Source: Myrica gale (lineage: Eukaryota; Streptophyta; Magnoliopsida; Fagales; Myricaceae). Taken from it: DNA of 64,000 bases. Position numbers and translations under genes: made by a program. Each line of letters starts with the position of its first letter. Position 1 is the first letter of the stretch. Below the pieces are notes generated by a model. The model saw only the letters and a program-made list of their open reading frames with translations, did not search any database and was not told the origin of the DNA. Location of the stretch: contig OZ005612.1 of the NCBI GenBank assembly GCA_963930655.1, forward strand, positions 4,469,001-4,533,000. Direction: 5' to 3'. Below, piece after piece: positions 11,351-24,007 of the stretch.

Positions 11351-14300
11351 TTAAGAATCAGCCTGTTCAATCCCACCATAACGACCACAATCTGGAACAG
11401 AAGCAGATGCAGATGTGGATCCAACACTCTTTCCTTTGCTATCTGATGACGTGGGAGGACTTGTGTATGTGTTTTCCCCAACTTCTGGCTTCTCTAGGAG
11501 TTGGAGCTGATTTTGCAGGACCTGCATGAGGAGGAGGAACTGTGAAACCAAGATATTACAATAGAATCAAGTAATTTTATTTTCTTAAATTCAAATATAA
11601 TACCTAAAGAAAGCAAGAAAGCTAATCTAACTATAATTGAAAGGAAGTCACATAAAACAGATTGTTCGGATCCACCCCCATACATATCTTCAAAAGAATG
11701 GGAACTTTTCTAAAATGGAACCTAGTTTATGCAGCGAAAACGAATCAAACTAGGATGGAAATTAAGAATAAGCACAAGTATCTACAGATGGAGTTTCACT
11801 CAATAAAGGGAGCTGTAGACTCGAGCCTTTGTCCTTATTACATTAGTAAAGGGCTACACGGACTTGCAATCTGTAACCTGTTACTAATCCCCACTGATAG
11901 AATTAGACTAAGGAGCTTGGAATATTATTAAGCAATCACAATAGTAGCCTGATGATATCAAGAACATATGCGGCAATTTCCCCCACACAACTTTTATGCA
12001 TGGCTCAACCAACAACACATTTAAATCCTATATATAAGCTACAATGATAAATGCATCAGAATCAGGGTTCCCTGTACCACAATCTGGTGTCTAAGAAATT
12101 TTTTCTGAGTATCCAACTGTGTGTCTGGTATATTCAGATTGCTGCCAAACCTCTCTCCATAAGTCGCATTGATTGCAGGTGCCTGAAAAGGAACAAAAAC
12201 ACCGTGTGGAAATTGAGGAACCGACAAGTTTGCAGGTCCACCAGATATTGCAAATTGTTGCTGTGATTGTCCAACAGAAGAAGGTTCTCCATTGGGTTCT
12301 CTGTTAGCAGGATCCACTGAAGTTCCTTGAGCCTGAGGAACTACAGCATATCCAGGGGACCTGCAAAGAAGAGTACATATTTTTAGTTAAAGACTGAACT
12401 CACCAATTAGACTGGCAATCCAGTTGGTCCTAAAGCTTAATTTAACTGAAATCATCGAAGGGTTAATTCCAAGCAAATTTTGGTTGGCTCCATGGATCCT
12501 CTTTAAACTAATCAAAGGTCAGAGTCAGCCACAGGAATCTCTTTCCACTTCTTTCTGGATCTAAGATCATACTATAAGTCAACTATGAACTGGTGAAGCA
12601 GTAGGTCCTCATCAAACCAAAAGCAGGGTGATAAAAGCAAATGAGTTCTGAGAAGGAGAAAGAAGAGGAAAGCTTCGAGGCTTTTATTTATATTTTTACA
12701 GTTCTCAATATTATGTTGTATTGCAACTCAGAAGGGGTCAACCAAGTCAAACAGTGGTTGAATTGACAGAACGGACCCATCACAAAGCTTAATGTACAAT
12801 ATGACTAATGAATCATAATTTCTTAAGCAATACCACACTAGTTAAGGAAGATTTAAGAAATTACAGGGTTTCCATTCTTGTCTTCAGAGAGTGCAAGCAT
12901 CGTACATCTTGGAATTGCATGAACCAGATCAGAAGCACACCCATGCCCATACCCACCTACCCTACCCCACACATATACACACAAACAAATGCAATCGGAC
13001 AAGATGAAAAAAAAATTAAGACTTTTCTTGTATCACAAAGACACATACCATACTAGTGTATTTGCAGAAGGATAAACATAAGATCTCTCATATATTGAGG
13101 CAGCTGCAGCAGCAGCTTGGAGTCTTGTTTGATGCTGGCTCAAATGACCACCGGACGTACTACTACCATCAGAACCCTGAGCAGACGTACCTGCCGTGCC
13201 GGTCCCTGTTCCCAGTTAAAATAGTTTGTCAATGTCTATCTAAAATGTCAGGACAGCTTCACCAAGCCAGTAAAAACATTATACTGAACATTTTTTTTTC
13301 CTTTTCTCTTTCTTCATTATACGTAACAGCATATCACAATAAGTTTCTAACCTTACTGGCATGATGAAAGCCAAAGATGAAACCAATGGATAGCAAATAT
13401 GCAAACATATTTTATTACGAGAACCACAAATAAGAATAGGTAAATACAAGAACCATGATTTTATGGTAACAATAAGGGCAACAGTATCCATGCAGGAGTT
13501 GAATATGCACCACATCGCACTACTTCTTCATAGATTGTGACTCCCTATCACTCTCAATTGAGACACCCATAGAACTTGCATAGAAAAGCAACCAAATAGA
13601 TACATAAACAAGAAAATAGGGATAGCAGAATTTAATTCATGAATCTAGAATTTTGATACATCATTCATACACAAAACAATAAAATCAGTCTTATGCTTGT
13701 CTTCAAACAAAGATTTAACATGGTCCAAAAGAGAAATTTACATTAGGCTCTAATTTTTACGATTTGGGAAGGAAAATCTGTGTAACTAAACCCACATCAC
13801 TTATTGGAATCAAACAGTGGCAAGCTTTTCTGCGTTGGGCATAAAGTATTCTGTATTTGTGCTAGTTTTATATAGAGAAGCAAATCTGATGCAGAAAGAC
13901 AGTCTGTGTGGTCTAGTCCACTTGATTTCACTCTTCAGGTGGTGGAAAATTTTTAGCTAAACAACAGCGAGGAGTTAATGAATCTGATAATCCAGTATGG
14001 TCTCACTGATTGTCTACTGCACACCATACTTGTCGTGCACTCTGGGAGTTCAAAGACTGGGCATGAGGACAAAGAAAAACGTAGTTAATATTGAATGCAA
14101 AGGGACTCAAGTATAAAAGTTTGCCTACTTCAAAACAAAAGGAGAACTGAGGTCTTCTGCTTGGTGCCTTCTCTCTCACTATCTCAATGGTGGAAATGAT
14201 ATTGCTCCTCAATAAAGAGCAACAATTGCACAACGAAAAAATATTCAGGAAAGAAATGACTTGCCCACAACATGACATTGGGGAAGTAAAATTCACAGTT

Positions 14301-17300
14301 TTCACATAGCAATTTCAAATTATGCACCAAAGACTGTGTCAAGATTAATTCTCCCCAATCACAGAAGTAGTAATTGATGTAACTACCTTGCTGATTAACA
14401 TCTGACCGTGACCCATGCCCTGCAGCTGTATTCGTCCCATTTTCAGGTGGTACAACCAAGGCTCTGCAAGTAGGACAAGTATGTTGTCTCTCTAACCATG
14501 ACCGGAGGCAATGAACATGAAATAGATGTCCACAAATTAATTTTTTGGCCGTTGTCATCTCTTCACGGCAAATAATGCATGTTGCATCACTTCTGCATAC
14601 CCATCAGAAACAATTTTAGTGCCACAGCCGCCTGCATATCACAAACATAATCGATATGAAACTTTAGAACTTACGCATTAAGTTCTTCTGTTGTAGCATC
14701 TGGAAACCGATCATTCATATTTGAAGTGATCTTTCGATAACGGATGTAATCTGCAACACGGATCTTAAAATTCCTGAATGTCTCATAGAGCTCCCGTATC
14801 AAGTGCAAAGGCACACCATAGTTCCTATGGAAACCAACTCAAAGTCTTAAATAGCAGTTTGAATCCTTGGAGGATATATAGGATAACTTACGTTTGGTTT
14901 TAAGTTGTCATTAGAGCAGGCAAATAATTCTTCCTACGAAATAAAAGCAACCTATCCAGTTATTATCAACATAGCATGGAAATCGTATCAAGTGCAAAGG
15001 CACACCATAGTTCCTATGGAAACCAACTCAAAGTCTTAAATAGCAGTTTGAATCCTTGGAGGATATATAGGATAACTTACGTTTGGTTTTAAGTTGTCAT
15101 TAGAGCAGGCAAATAATTCTTCCTACGAAATAAAAGCAACCTATCCAGTTATTATCAACATAGCATGGAAATCAAATCCCAAGCCTCCAGCACCATCCAA
15201 CATTTTACTCTTTTGCACACAAAACCAACTTTCTAAATATGAAACACAAATTGATTCTCAACTGTTTCGGGATCTCAGCCTAGCAACTTCCACTATGATG
15301 CCCATATAACCCACAAAGCCCCTCATCAAAATACAAAAAGATCACCATAGCCAAGTACCTCCAGAAAACCGGACTAACGTGAACTCAAACACCGAGTTCA
15401 AATTAAGCTTGAGCATATACATCTCAAAATATTGCAATTTGAGCTAAGGCTGACATCCAATCCTCTTTATATAATTCCCAACTCTTAGATAGTACTACAA
15501 GTACCTTCCAAATTCAAAACCAGTTGAAGATTTTATGATGTAGGCTTACACTAGAAAACTATTAATCAGGATACTGAGAAAACACATTACTAGGTAGTTA
15601 AGTATGTGAAGTTTCACAAATCGTGATCAAGTACATATGCTTCTCTGGCACCTAGGAGTCGTAGATTCCATGGTGCCTTTGAGGATAGTCCCGTGGAATA
15701 ATGTGTAATGGTGTGTTAACCCGTGCACACATTCAATCTAGGTAGACGTATGTGCAAATATGAGTCAACGTACAAATGTTGAGGCCTAGAAGATTTTACT
15801 TTTAGGGGAAGTGAGTCAGTCAAAGACTTACATGAAAATCACAAGGAAGAAGCACAAGTACATAGACAAATGAAGCAAGTCCCGGATAAGTTCCAAGTAA
15901 AATGTGTAGACAGGCTTCCTTTCCCACTGTCCCTCCATAAGCATGTCACTAACATAGAACACATACTTGGCAAATGTTGACACTGTTGTTGTAGCCAATA
16001 TCATGTACCTGGGGTCCAAAGTTACAGAAAGTAGCAGAATAAGAAACAGAGAAATTAAGACTTTAAAAGAACATATAACTCGCAACCTGTCCCCATAAAA
16101 CAGAAAATGAGTATTTGCAGATCCATAATACAAATATAAGAACACGATCTATTTCGAAGATAAATGTTGATATACTAAGCATTTCCCATGCTTATAGGAA
16201 AGTAGCGAGGAATTTGGGAGATATAAAAACAGGGTAACTTTCTCAGACTATGGAATGCGTGGAGCAATTAGTCAAGTATGTAACAGCTTAAAATAAATTA
16301 CAGGTCTACATGTGAAGCAGAGACAAATGTGGTGCGATTGCATGGAAGGGAAATCTGGCAATTTTGCATCAACAGAGCTACCACTTAACAGCCATACTCA
16401 ACTGATCCCTGCCACGTTCTTTGACAATTAAAACAGGAGTGTTCTTAAATACCTCTTTAAAATGCCGTCCAAGTGTGCTACATAAACCTTGATATCTTCC
16501 AACAATATTTCTATACCAATATTGGGAAGGCGTTTTCTTCAATCCACCTTCCATTTTTTGTCCATCCAAGACAACTGTTATTCCTTTTCAATCTAGATTG
16601 ATATTTCTTGCACGACACTCATTCTGATTCAAGTTCTATCAGATCTGCGATCTAATGGACTAATCCAAACAGTTTCTCTCTCCTAAGCTTCAGTATTTCT
16701 GCTTACGTCTCATTTATTTTTGCCTTTCCTTCTCGGGTTATAACTCCTTGTAACTCAGAATCCGACCAGTTCACTTATCCCACCACTAATCGTCTTATGT
16801 TAAGAAGACCATACTATTTCTCGCCCTTGGTAAAGGCACGCACAACCATAAACAGATATACGCATACGTATTAGCTCATCTGCAACAATCTGTTCGACTG
16901 AAGCAAGCACATTTCTGTTTTCAACTGATATAAATGTGCATTTTCATGTGAAATAACGGCCATAAAACAATGAAGAAAAAAAAGATATAGCTTCATTAAA
17001 AACCACAGTGCAATCACAAAGAGCATATTGAAAGCAACTGAAAAGATCAAAGAAAGCATAAAGATAGATAACTTACTCAAATGAAAAGAAGAGTGAAACT
17101 GAAGCCTCCTTTGTCTCAATCAAGAACTTTACATTATTGTATAAGAAGAGACCATCTAGAAGTAGCAGGAACCCCATGAAAGAGACAATCCGAATATGAG
17201 ATAACATGGGTACTGATGGAGTGGTCTCAATGTATTCAACCCTCTTCTGTGCCAACCAATGCAGTGCCTTGATTAACAACAGAGCCGTGACCATAGCAAG

Positions 17301-17609
17301 AAATGTAACCGAGAAGTCCTGCCGAAAAATAGTGATCGCAAATAAGATTTCCATGACTTCCCTCCATGATTGCTCATTTAGCCTCTCAACCTCCGCTTCT
17401 CGGAGGGAACCGAGGAATAACCTTTTGGTCAATTGCCATAAGATGCACATAATGACCAGACCAATGTTGAGAAGAAGAACCAAGCTAATCTTAGAGGTCG
17501 ATAAATAAACCATAGCCGGATAGAACTGGCCTCTGCTGTTAAATGCATGATAAACAACCACTAAAGTTGCAATCAAACTTATCCCAGCATATGTCTGCAG
17601 CCTCATCAT
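11351..17609 (-). CDS. HRD1: HRD1-type ER membrane RING-H2 E3 ubiquitin ligase, 7 coding exons, intact
   Basis: Encodes the ER-associated degradation E3 ligase that ubiquitinates misfolded proteins during retrotranslocation. Coding exons on the minus strand: 17609-17077, 16008-15832, 14824-14675, 14592-14387, 13205-13049, 12360-12081 and 11521-11351. Phases agree throughout and give about 557 residues, close to plant HRD1. The start MMRLQTYAG leads into a multi-span membrane region (about residues 1-245) with the SLREAEVERLNEQSWREVM segment. The RING-H2 finger (residues 292-329, CIIC...CGHLFHVHC...CPTC) has all metal ligands. A QAAAAAAS-containing tail and a C-terminal coiled segment (VLQNQLQLLEKPE) follow. 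The last exon could instead begin at 11539, adding six residues in frame. All introns are GT-AG; the sixth donor is the weak GTGGTA. A non-coding first exon near 18,354-18,450 and a 5' UTR intron are likely. The RING assignment is certain; the product name rests on family recognition. Confidence 0.93.
14795..15172. repeat. 189-bp tandem duplication over the HRD1 intron 2/exon 3 border
   Basis: 14795-14983 and 14984-15172 are nearly identical, starting CGTATCAAGTGCAAAGGCAC and ending CATGGAAAT. The unit contains the acceptor of exon 3 plus the first 30 nt of that exon. In transcript order the extra copy comes first, so the intron holds an additional complete acceptor followed by a fragment of exon 3 and then intron sequence. 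The downstream exon 3 itself is intact. Confidence 0.93.
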
Positions 17610-17622
17610 TTTCCTTTAACTG

Positions 17623-18352
17623 CTGCTAAAGCGTATCATCCGATTAACAACTCAACCAATAACCAAAAGCAAATAGTTCCCTTCCATGTTAAAACAACTA
17701 TATTTTATGCATGTGATTTCAAAAGTGACATTATCTATAATATTGAGTGTAACATTTTCTCTATTTCATGAACCAAAAAAACCAACACTCGAATGAGAAA
17801 AAAGAAATGGAAAAAAGAACACTCGCTAAGCAAAATAAGAAGTAATACATAGGATCCCGTTTATTTTCATTTTTGCTATCTTTTTCATGATTGGCATCAC
17901 TACCGCATAGCCGGATATTCACACTGATATGCTAATGGTGCTATCAGGAGAGCTTCAAGTCATGTATCAGCATTTAATCACACATGGTTGCTGAGAAAGT
18001 GCACGCAAATTCAACAAAATGAAATAATCATTGGGATTTATGTATCCCGAAAAACAAAACATTTTCTAATCTCATACATAATGATTCGATACCCAATTAG
18101 ATAGAACTCCCTAGCATTAACACAAAGCAGTAAGCCCCAATATTTTCTACTAGCATATTTTCCCCTCTATTCTGAGTTTCTCAGCTCCCAAAAAGCACCC
18201 GAAAAACCCAAAATCTAGGTCTCACGCGAAAATTTTCGCAGAATACGAGCCCCGCACAAAAAAGCATGACCCAAATCCAAAATTCTTCAGAGTAAAAATG
18301 ATTAAATTGCAACAAAAGAAACAATCTATAAACACTCCATTTTTCGAGTTAC
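17623..18352 (-). other. Probable 5' UTR intron of HRD1
   Basis: Upstream of the HRD1 start the minus strand has a good acceptor (TTTAGCAG just before CAGTTAAAGG) and, at 18352, a donor (TTCTTAAG|GTAACT). No upstream in-frame ATG of the HRD1 frame joins in, so the intron would split the leader. Splicing is inferred from consensus only. Confidence 0.45.
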
Positions 18353-18454
18353 CTTAAGAAAGCTCCGTATCCCTCCAAAATTGAACGAAGATTTTCTCAC
18401 GAACAAAGCTTGTTTTGTCTCCTATCTCTCCCCTTCATTTACACATCGATTTAT

Positions 18455-18823
18455 TTTTCAACTGAGAAGAAAAGGAGAGGAATGGGGATGGACCTTGGAA
18501 GATGTATGTCGGGCCAATTGGTAACTGCCACGTAAACGCCACGGCGTATGTATATGGCCGGATCCGGATTCGTTTTGTGCTGGAAGCCGGCTCGATCCAG
18601 GACTTGACTCCGATCTGGATGATGTGGTACTACTTTCGGCGTGACAATGGGCTGGGTGGCGGTTGGCCCAATATCAACTTCAGCCCATGTTTAATAATAA
18701 CATGCTGCAAGCCCACTGTAAGAAAAACAAAATATTTCTATTTTCTTCAACGTTGAAGAGAAAATAAGAGAGAGATTATTTACCCAAAAAATAAAAATAA
18801 AAGAGAGTTTGGGAGAGAGAGAA
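18455..18823. promoter_or_regulatory. Divergent promoter shared by HRD1 and NDUFA12
   Basis: Only a few hundred bases separate the HRD1 leader (minus) from the NDUFA12 start (plus). The spacer holds several TGGGCY/RGCCCA elements (site II, the TCP-bound motif common in plant respiratory and housekeeping promoters): GGGCCAA near 18512, TGGGCT at 18648-18653, TTGGCCCA at 18663-18670, AGCCCAT at 18682-18688 and GCCCAC at 18711-18716. No clear TATA box is placed for either gene. Confidence 0.6.
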
Positions 18824-21800
18824 ATGGCATCGGTGGTGAAGAACGTGTCGAAGGCGATCAGAGAAAAAGGCCTTGGCACCTTCTTCAGAGAGCTTGAGGA
18901 AGAAGGTTACACGTACGTATCTCACTCGCACTTAAATTTCCCGGTACAAGTTTTTCTCTTTATTAATGTCCGTCGCAAAATATCCCGGTCGGCTTCAAGC
19001 CTGAAACTTCCTTTCTGTTTTCTAATCCCCATCAAACTGTTCTTCTGTTTCCAAATTCATCGTTTTCTTCCATGTGTGCAAGATCTCTGTCTTGCTCAGC
19101 TTTAATTGTTTTTTGTCCCCCTTTAAGAAGTCCACTCTTATTCGTAGCTAGCTTATATGCTCTAAGGCGGTGAGTAAATTGAGGAAAAAGAATAAATGGA
19201 GTTGTGATGAAGTTCCTTTGATTGGGAACTTCAATTAGCTTCATTTTTCCTTCATTTCCTTAGCAACAATGTGTTGGGTCGGTGAAAGTAGAAATAGCCT
19301 TCTGGATGAATAAATTTGCAACTTTTATTTCCACTTTGTTTTGTTGCTGGAAAATCCTAGGAAAAGAACGTAAGACATAGTGGAAAATGTTGAATGAGTG
19401 TGAAAGATTTTGTTAGTCTATGATTATCGTCTGAATGGTGAGGAAACCCAAGCCAAAGATAACAGTCTATGGAATGTTTTGCAGTTCATTTTAATGAAGC
19501 CCAGGAAACTTAAAGAACAAATGTCCCTGCTGAATTGTTAACAGTAGGAGTGCAAGACTCCCTTGGGATGGTTAGCCATTTCGTCTCCTGTAAAATAAGT
19601 TAATATGAATCATGAGAATTAAAAACTTAGTTTCTGTGTTGGGTAATTTTATGAGCGACCTAACAGAGGCCGAGTGGATGGCTGTGGCTATCTTATTCAT
19701 ATTTCAGTTGCGAGATTGCTTGTGATTACAATATTACTGGCTGTTATTACCTTGGAATGTGTTCTTGTTTTGCTTAATTAGTCATCATTCTTCTCCATGC
19801 TTAAAGTTTTTTATGTTCTTGAGGCCTCCCATTCTTTCAGTGTTTGTTAAAATTACTTGTTGATTGGCCCTTTGATGGCTCATCATTGAACTACACTGAC
19901 TGCTTGATTTTGTTCTTCTTCTTTTTTTGTCTTACAGGAAATGCCTTTTGAATGGAAACCTTTTGTAAGTCAAAACTACGTTACAATTTTTTACTAATTA
20001 AAGGATCTGGACATAAACACCATTACATAATTTTTGCAGTCATTCTCGAAATGTTATCATTTTTGGCTATACCTATATGCATTTGATGAGTGGGAGATCA
20101 ATCCGTTAAATATTCTTTGGACATAATTATGATCAATGTTATGTTTAATAAAGTAATGAGAAATGAGAGGGAAATATTATTGGTCAGTCTGATTCTTATT
20201 AAGAAAGCAGAATTCCCTGTTCAGATTTCGAGTTTCAAGAAATGAATTTTTACAATATAGGAGAATATAAAACAAGGAGGCATGGGTTGCACAAAGTGGG
20301 TTTCCATATTTTTATTGCTCAATAAATCTCAAGGCGAAGTTATTCACTATTTGGAGTGGCAAATATGGTTTAATCAATTATTTGGAAAACTCCATCTATA
20401 ATGAAAGTATTAGGGATTACTTTCTACTTTTGTATGATTTTGTCTTTTCATCTTTGTTGGGATGCTTTGCTCATAGTAATCATTAATGTTTGTATTGTTA
20501 TGAATCCTTTATAACGGGGGAACCACCATTGCAGGAATTGCCCCAGGGCTATATTAAAATTTGCAACTATCGTTTGAACTTTTCAAACCTAAGTCCTGAT
20601 GACCTAAATTCATAATCACATGGATTAAGGTCCATGAGGCTCAGAATCTGTGTGATATGAGCCAGAGAAATTGGAGAGAAGCTTTCTTGATACAAGTTGT
20701 TTCTTCTTAGAACTTTGGTTTATAGCCTTATATGCATTTTGGATTGTTAGATGTTGGGCCCACTTCCTTTTCTGCAGTGGCACCAAAGATCAAATCTGCT
20801 TGATAAGTTTTGGTTTTGGGTGGTGTTGTTTGGAAAAGTTGTCTGGTCAGCATGGTAAAAGCAAGGGTTCTTCTGAGTTCAATTGTCAAGAGAACAGTTT
20901 AAGGATTGGTTTTTTAGAGTATGATACTGGACATGATCACAGGAAGATGCCTGTATGAACAATGAACTGCTTTAACGAAGAAGGGGAAGAAAGTATTTGT
21001 TTCACTGTAGTTTCTTGCCCATTCTTTAGGAGGAAATGCCCATTCTTTAGGAGGATTTCCTAGGTGTTTAACACTGTCAGATGTGTGTTCACCTCAGCTG
21101 GTCTATGCACATTTTTAGCTTTGGATAAGTTTGTCTTTGTATTCTTTGGTACTCTTTTGTATTCAAGCTGCATATGAAGCCTGAACAGGCATTATTACCT
21201 TAATCTCTACTTGTCAAATGATGTAACTGTTTGCAACATTGGTCTTTATCTTCAACTCTTATTTGCTTTTGTTTGATTGATTCAGGCAAACCAAGATCCA
21301 CAATCTAGGGGGAAAGGTTGTGGGTGTTGATAAATTTGGTAACAAGTATTATGAGAACCTCAACGCTCAGTGTGGTTAGTATTTGTCTGTGTTCTTAGTA
21401 GCCAGAGGAAAATAAAGCAAAAGTGATTCCCGTAGTAGCGGCGAGCGAAATGGGAGCAGCCTAAACCGTGAAAACGGGGTTGTGGGAGAGCAATACAAGC
21501 GTCGTGCTGCTAGGCGAAGCGGTGGAGTGCTGCACCCTAGATGGTGAGAGTCCAGTAGCCGAAAGCATCACTAGCAATGCATGTTCTCACTGTTGCAATG
21601 ACACTAGTGATTGAAAATGGCAAAGAAGCTGTGATCGTTTTATAGTATAATTATGCTATCTACTTCCAACTATCATAGGTATTAGAGGGTTTGGTCTGAT
21701 TGTTCATCGGGTTGCTATATATGCTCCAAATGTTTCATAATCACGTATTCAACTTATTCTGTCTTGAATCTGAAGATCAAATGCAAGAAAGAACCTTGGC

Positions 21801-22813
21801 AGTTTTTCTTTAATTATTAGACACTGAATTCAAAATTTTAGCCGAAAAGAAATGAGATTTTCTTTTTCTTCTTCCCTCCGTACGAGAAATCGTTATATTT
21901 CATTTGGTTATGCCATGAATGTGGATTCTTTGCGTAGTGTTATGTATGGTAGCTAGAAGTCATCTCAACAAATGGAGCCATTTTGAATGATGATGATGAA
22001 TATCCAAGTCACTGAGTTCTATAATAACCCTTGATGTATGGAGCCTGGGAAGTTCAGTACATGCTGTTGGAGAAGAAGACAGAAATAAAAAGCAGAAGAA
22101 AGAGGAAAAGAAGAGTTTTGTTTTAGTGGGATGTCCAAATGGTCTAACTGATTTTCCTCCTTTGGGCATGCCTGTTATAATGTTCAACTGATTTTCCTCC
22201 ACAGCATGGTGAATGTCTCTCCATGATCTAGGAACTTTTGCTTGCATTGTATCACCCAGAGGTTTTTTATTCCTCTACTTTATTCAATGGAATTCCTTTA
22301 TGTAAACAGACTTCTCTGTCAACAGATACCGCGTTATCTAAAAGGAAATTGTCTAACCCATAGATGTTGCCACATTATTGGTTTTCACGCTTTTAGTATA
22401 TGCGTGCACATATTGGGGAGAACAATGAAAATCAACAAAAAATTATACGTCACTGTAAGCAAGAAACTTGCATCTCTTTATGCATTCATTTGAAGCATAC
22501 AGGCATTTATTGGATATAAAGTTTTTCTCTCAATTTTTGATGCATTTATCCTGCTTGTAATTTTCTGGGGATTTTGTAGGGCGACACAGGTGGGTGGAAT
22601 ATGCAGAGAAGGGTCGCTACAATGCTTCGCAGGTGCCAGCAGAATGGCATGGTTGGCTCCACTTCATTACCGATCACACTGGAGATGAGGCAAGTCTTCT
22701 ATCTTACGTCAATTTAATATGATACCCTATTCAGGGACAACATTTACTTTACTAACAATGCATTTGTTCAGCTTTTGATGCTAAAACCGAAGAGGTATGG
22801 GCTTGAATCTTGA
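18824..22813 (+). CDS. NDUFA12: NDUFA12 (B17.2-type) complex I subunit, 3' end frameshifted
   Basis: Encodes a small accessory subunit of mitochondrial NADH:ubiquinone oxidoreductase. Exons: 18824-18912, 19938-19964 (a 27-nt microexon), 21286-21374, 22580-22689 and 22772 onward, with phases agreeing. Recognisable blocks are MASVVKNVSKAIREKGLG, GGKVVGVDKFGNKYYENL and RHRWVEYAEK, then PAEWHGWLHFITDHTGDE and LMLKPKRYGLE. The intron after exon 4 has a GC donor (GAG|GCAAGT). In the last exon a 7-bp near-duplication (CTTGAAT/CTTGAGC at about 22802-22815) shifts the frame and ends the protein at TGA 22811-22813, 118 residues. The expected tail (EHKQNFSGEGDEYIYHSKGH and on to TAA at 22932-22934) is intact in another frame. 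It is therefore a truncated allele, a recent pseudogene or an assembly error. Confidence 0.88.
21402..21576 (+). pseudogene. rrn26 fragment: Mitochondrial 26S rRNA fragment inserted in NDUFA12 intron 3
   Basis: About 175 bp match the 5' part of a bacterial/organellar large-subunit rRNA: GTAGTAGCGGCGAGCGAA, GAGCAGCCTAAACCGTG, then GCAATACAAGCGTCGTGCTG and CAGTAGCCGAAAGCATCAC. The AAACCGTGAAAACGGGG wording fits plant mitochondrial rather than plastid rRNA as I remember it. It is flanked by ordinary intron sequence, so it is a nuclear insert of organelle DNA and not an rRNA gene. It lies 30 bp after a splice donor. Confidence 0.85.
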
Positions 22814-23691
22814 GCACAAGCAAAACTTTTCTGGAGAAGGTGATGAATATATATACCATTCCAAGGGACATGCTCTTAATCCAGGGCAGAGAAACTGGAC
22901 CAGGTATCAACCATGGGAACCCACCAAGGCTTAAGCAATACCTTCAATACAGATTCCCAGTGAAACTTGGAAATCTTCTGGATATTTTTCTCCTGTATTC
23001 ATGAATAAGTGTCTCGTACCAGTTTGAAGCTTTGAAATTTTTGCACATGTTTCATTTGAAGTTAACAATGCGTGGTGCACCATTTAAGTGTATTATCTGA
23101 CTGATGGAATCTATCATGAAAAGTTTTCAGTATACTGTCATTGCGTAGCAAATGTATATGCTTACATAAATAGATGCGCAGAAGTATATATATATCTATA
23201 TGATCATGGTCGCTCGTTGTTGTAGACCATGACTTTCTTGTTTTCTTTTTCTGTTTTTTTTTTATTTTCATTTTCATTTTCATTTTCTTCTCCTTAGAAG
23301 CAATGATGGGTGAGGAGACTTTGGACAAGGAGTTACTAACCAACTACGTACTATTAGGCATCCGATGGTCCGAGTCCAACTGCTGTCTGCTGTTAAACGA
23401 AAAAAAAAGAAAAGAATAGGACTTTGTTTAGAACATCCAACTAAACTACACAAGTAGGTCCAGCGGCAATCGCCTGCCAACTTTCAAACCATATTCCGGA
23501 TTCCACTTCTGTAGACGTGGGCCCAGATTTCAGCATTGGAACTTTCCCCTCTAGGACGAAAGTAGTTTGTCGGTACTTTGTCCCATGATTTCAAGGTAAA
23601 ATCAATTTATACCGCTTACTATTAAAACAGTAATTTACTTTCTTTATCTTTTAAAAAATTTTAATGTATCCAAAAAAATATTACTTTTTAA

Positions 23692-23876
23692 CTTGTTTGT
23701 TTGCCAATAATTTGGAGGTTCAAAATTTTCAGTAAAACAAACACACTCTAAAATTTTTAACTTTTACACATACACATTCTATCTTTCACAAACCCCAATA
23801 AATCTCAATAAAGTAAAGATTCCCAAAATTTCGGGAATATTCTCCAATATTTTGACAAACAAACATCCCCTTTATA
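23692..23876. mobile_element. AT-rich MITE with TTGTTTGTTTG termini
   Basis: Left end TTGTTTGTTTGCCAA and right end TTGACAAACAAACA are inverted repeats; the interior (about 150 bp) is AT-rich and non-coding. The precise ends and the target duplication are uncertain. Confidence 0.45.
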
Positions 23877-24007
23877 TTTTTATATTTTTTAATATTGTAA
23901 TAATTTTATTTTGGAGAAGTAATTTCCGTATTTTTTTACTTAACGACTAATTTAGACCAGAGGCATACATTGCAGACTTTCAAAAGTTAAAAATATGTCA
24001 AAACTGC

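Noticed and set aside
21402-21576. A functional rRNA gene
   Set aside because: Only about 175 bp of a large-subunit rRNA lie inside an intron; it is an organelle-derived insert.
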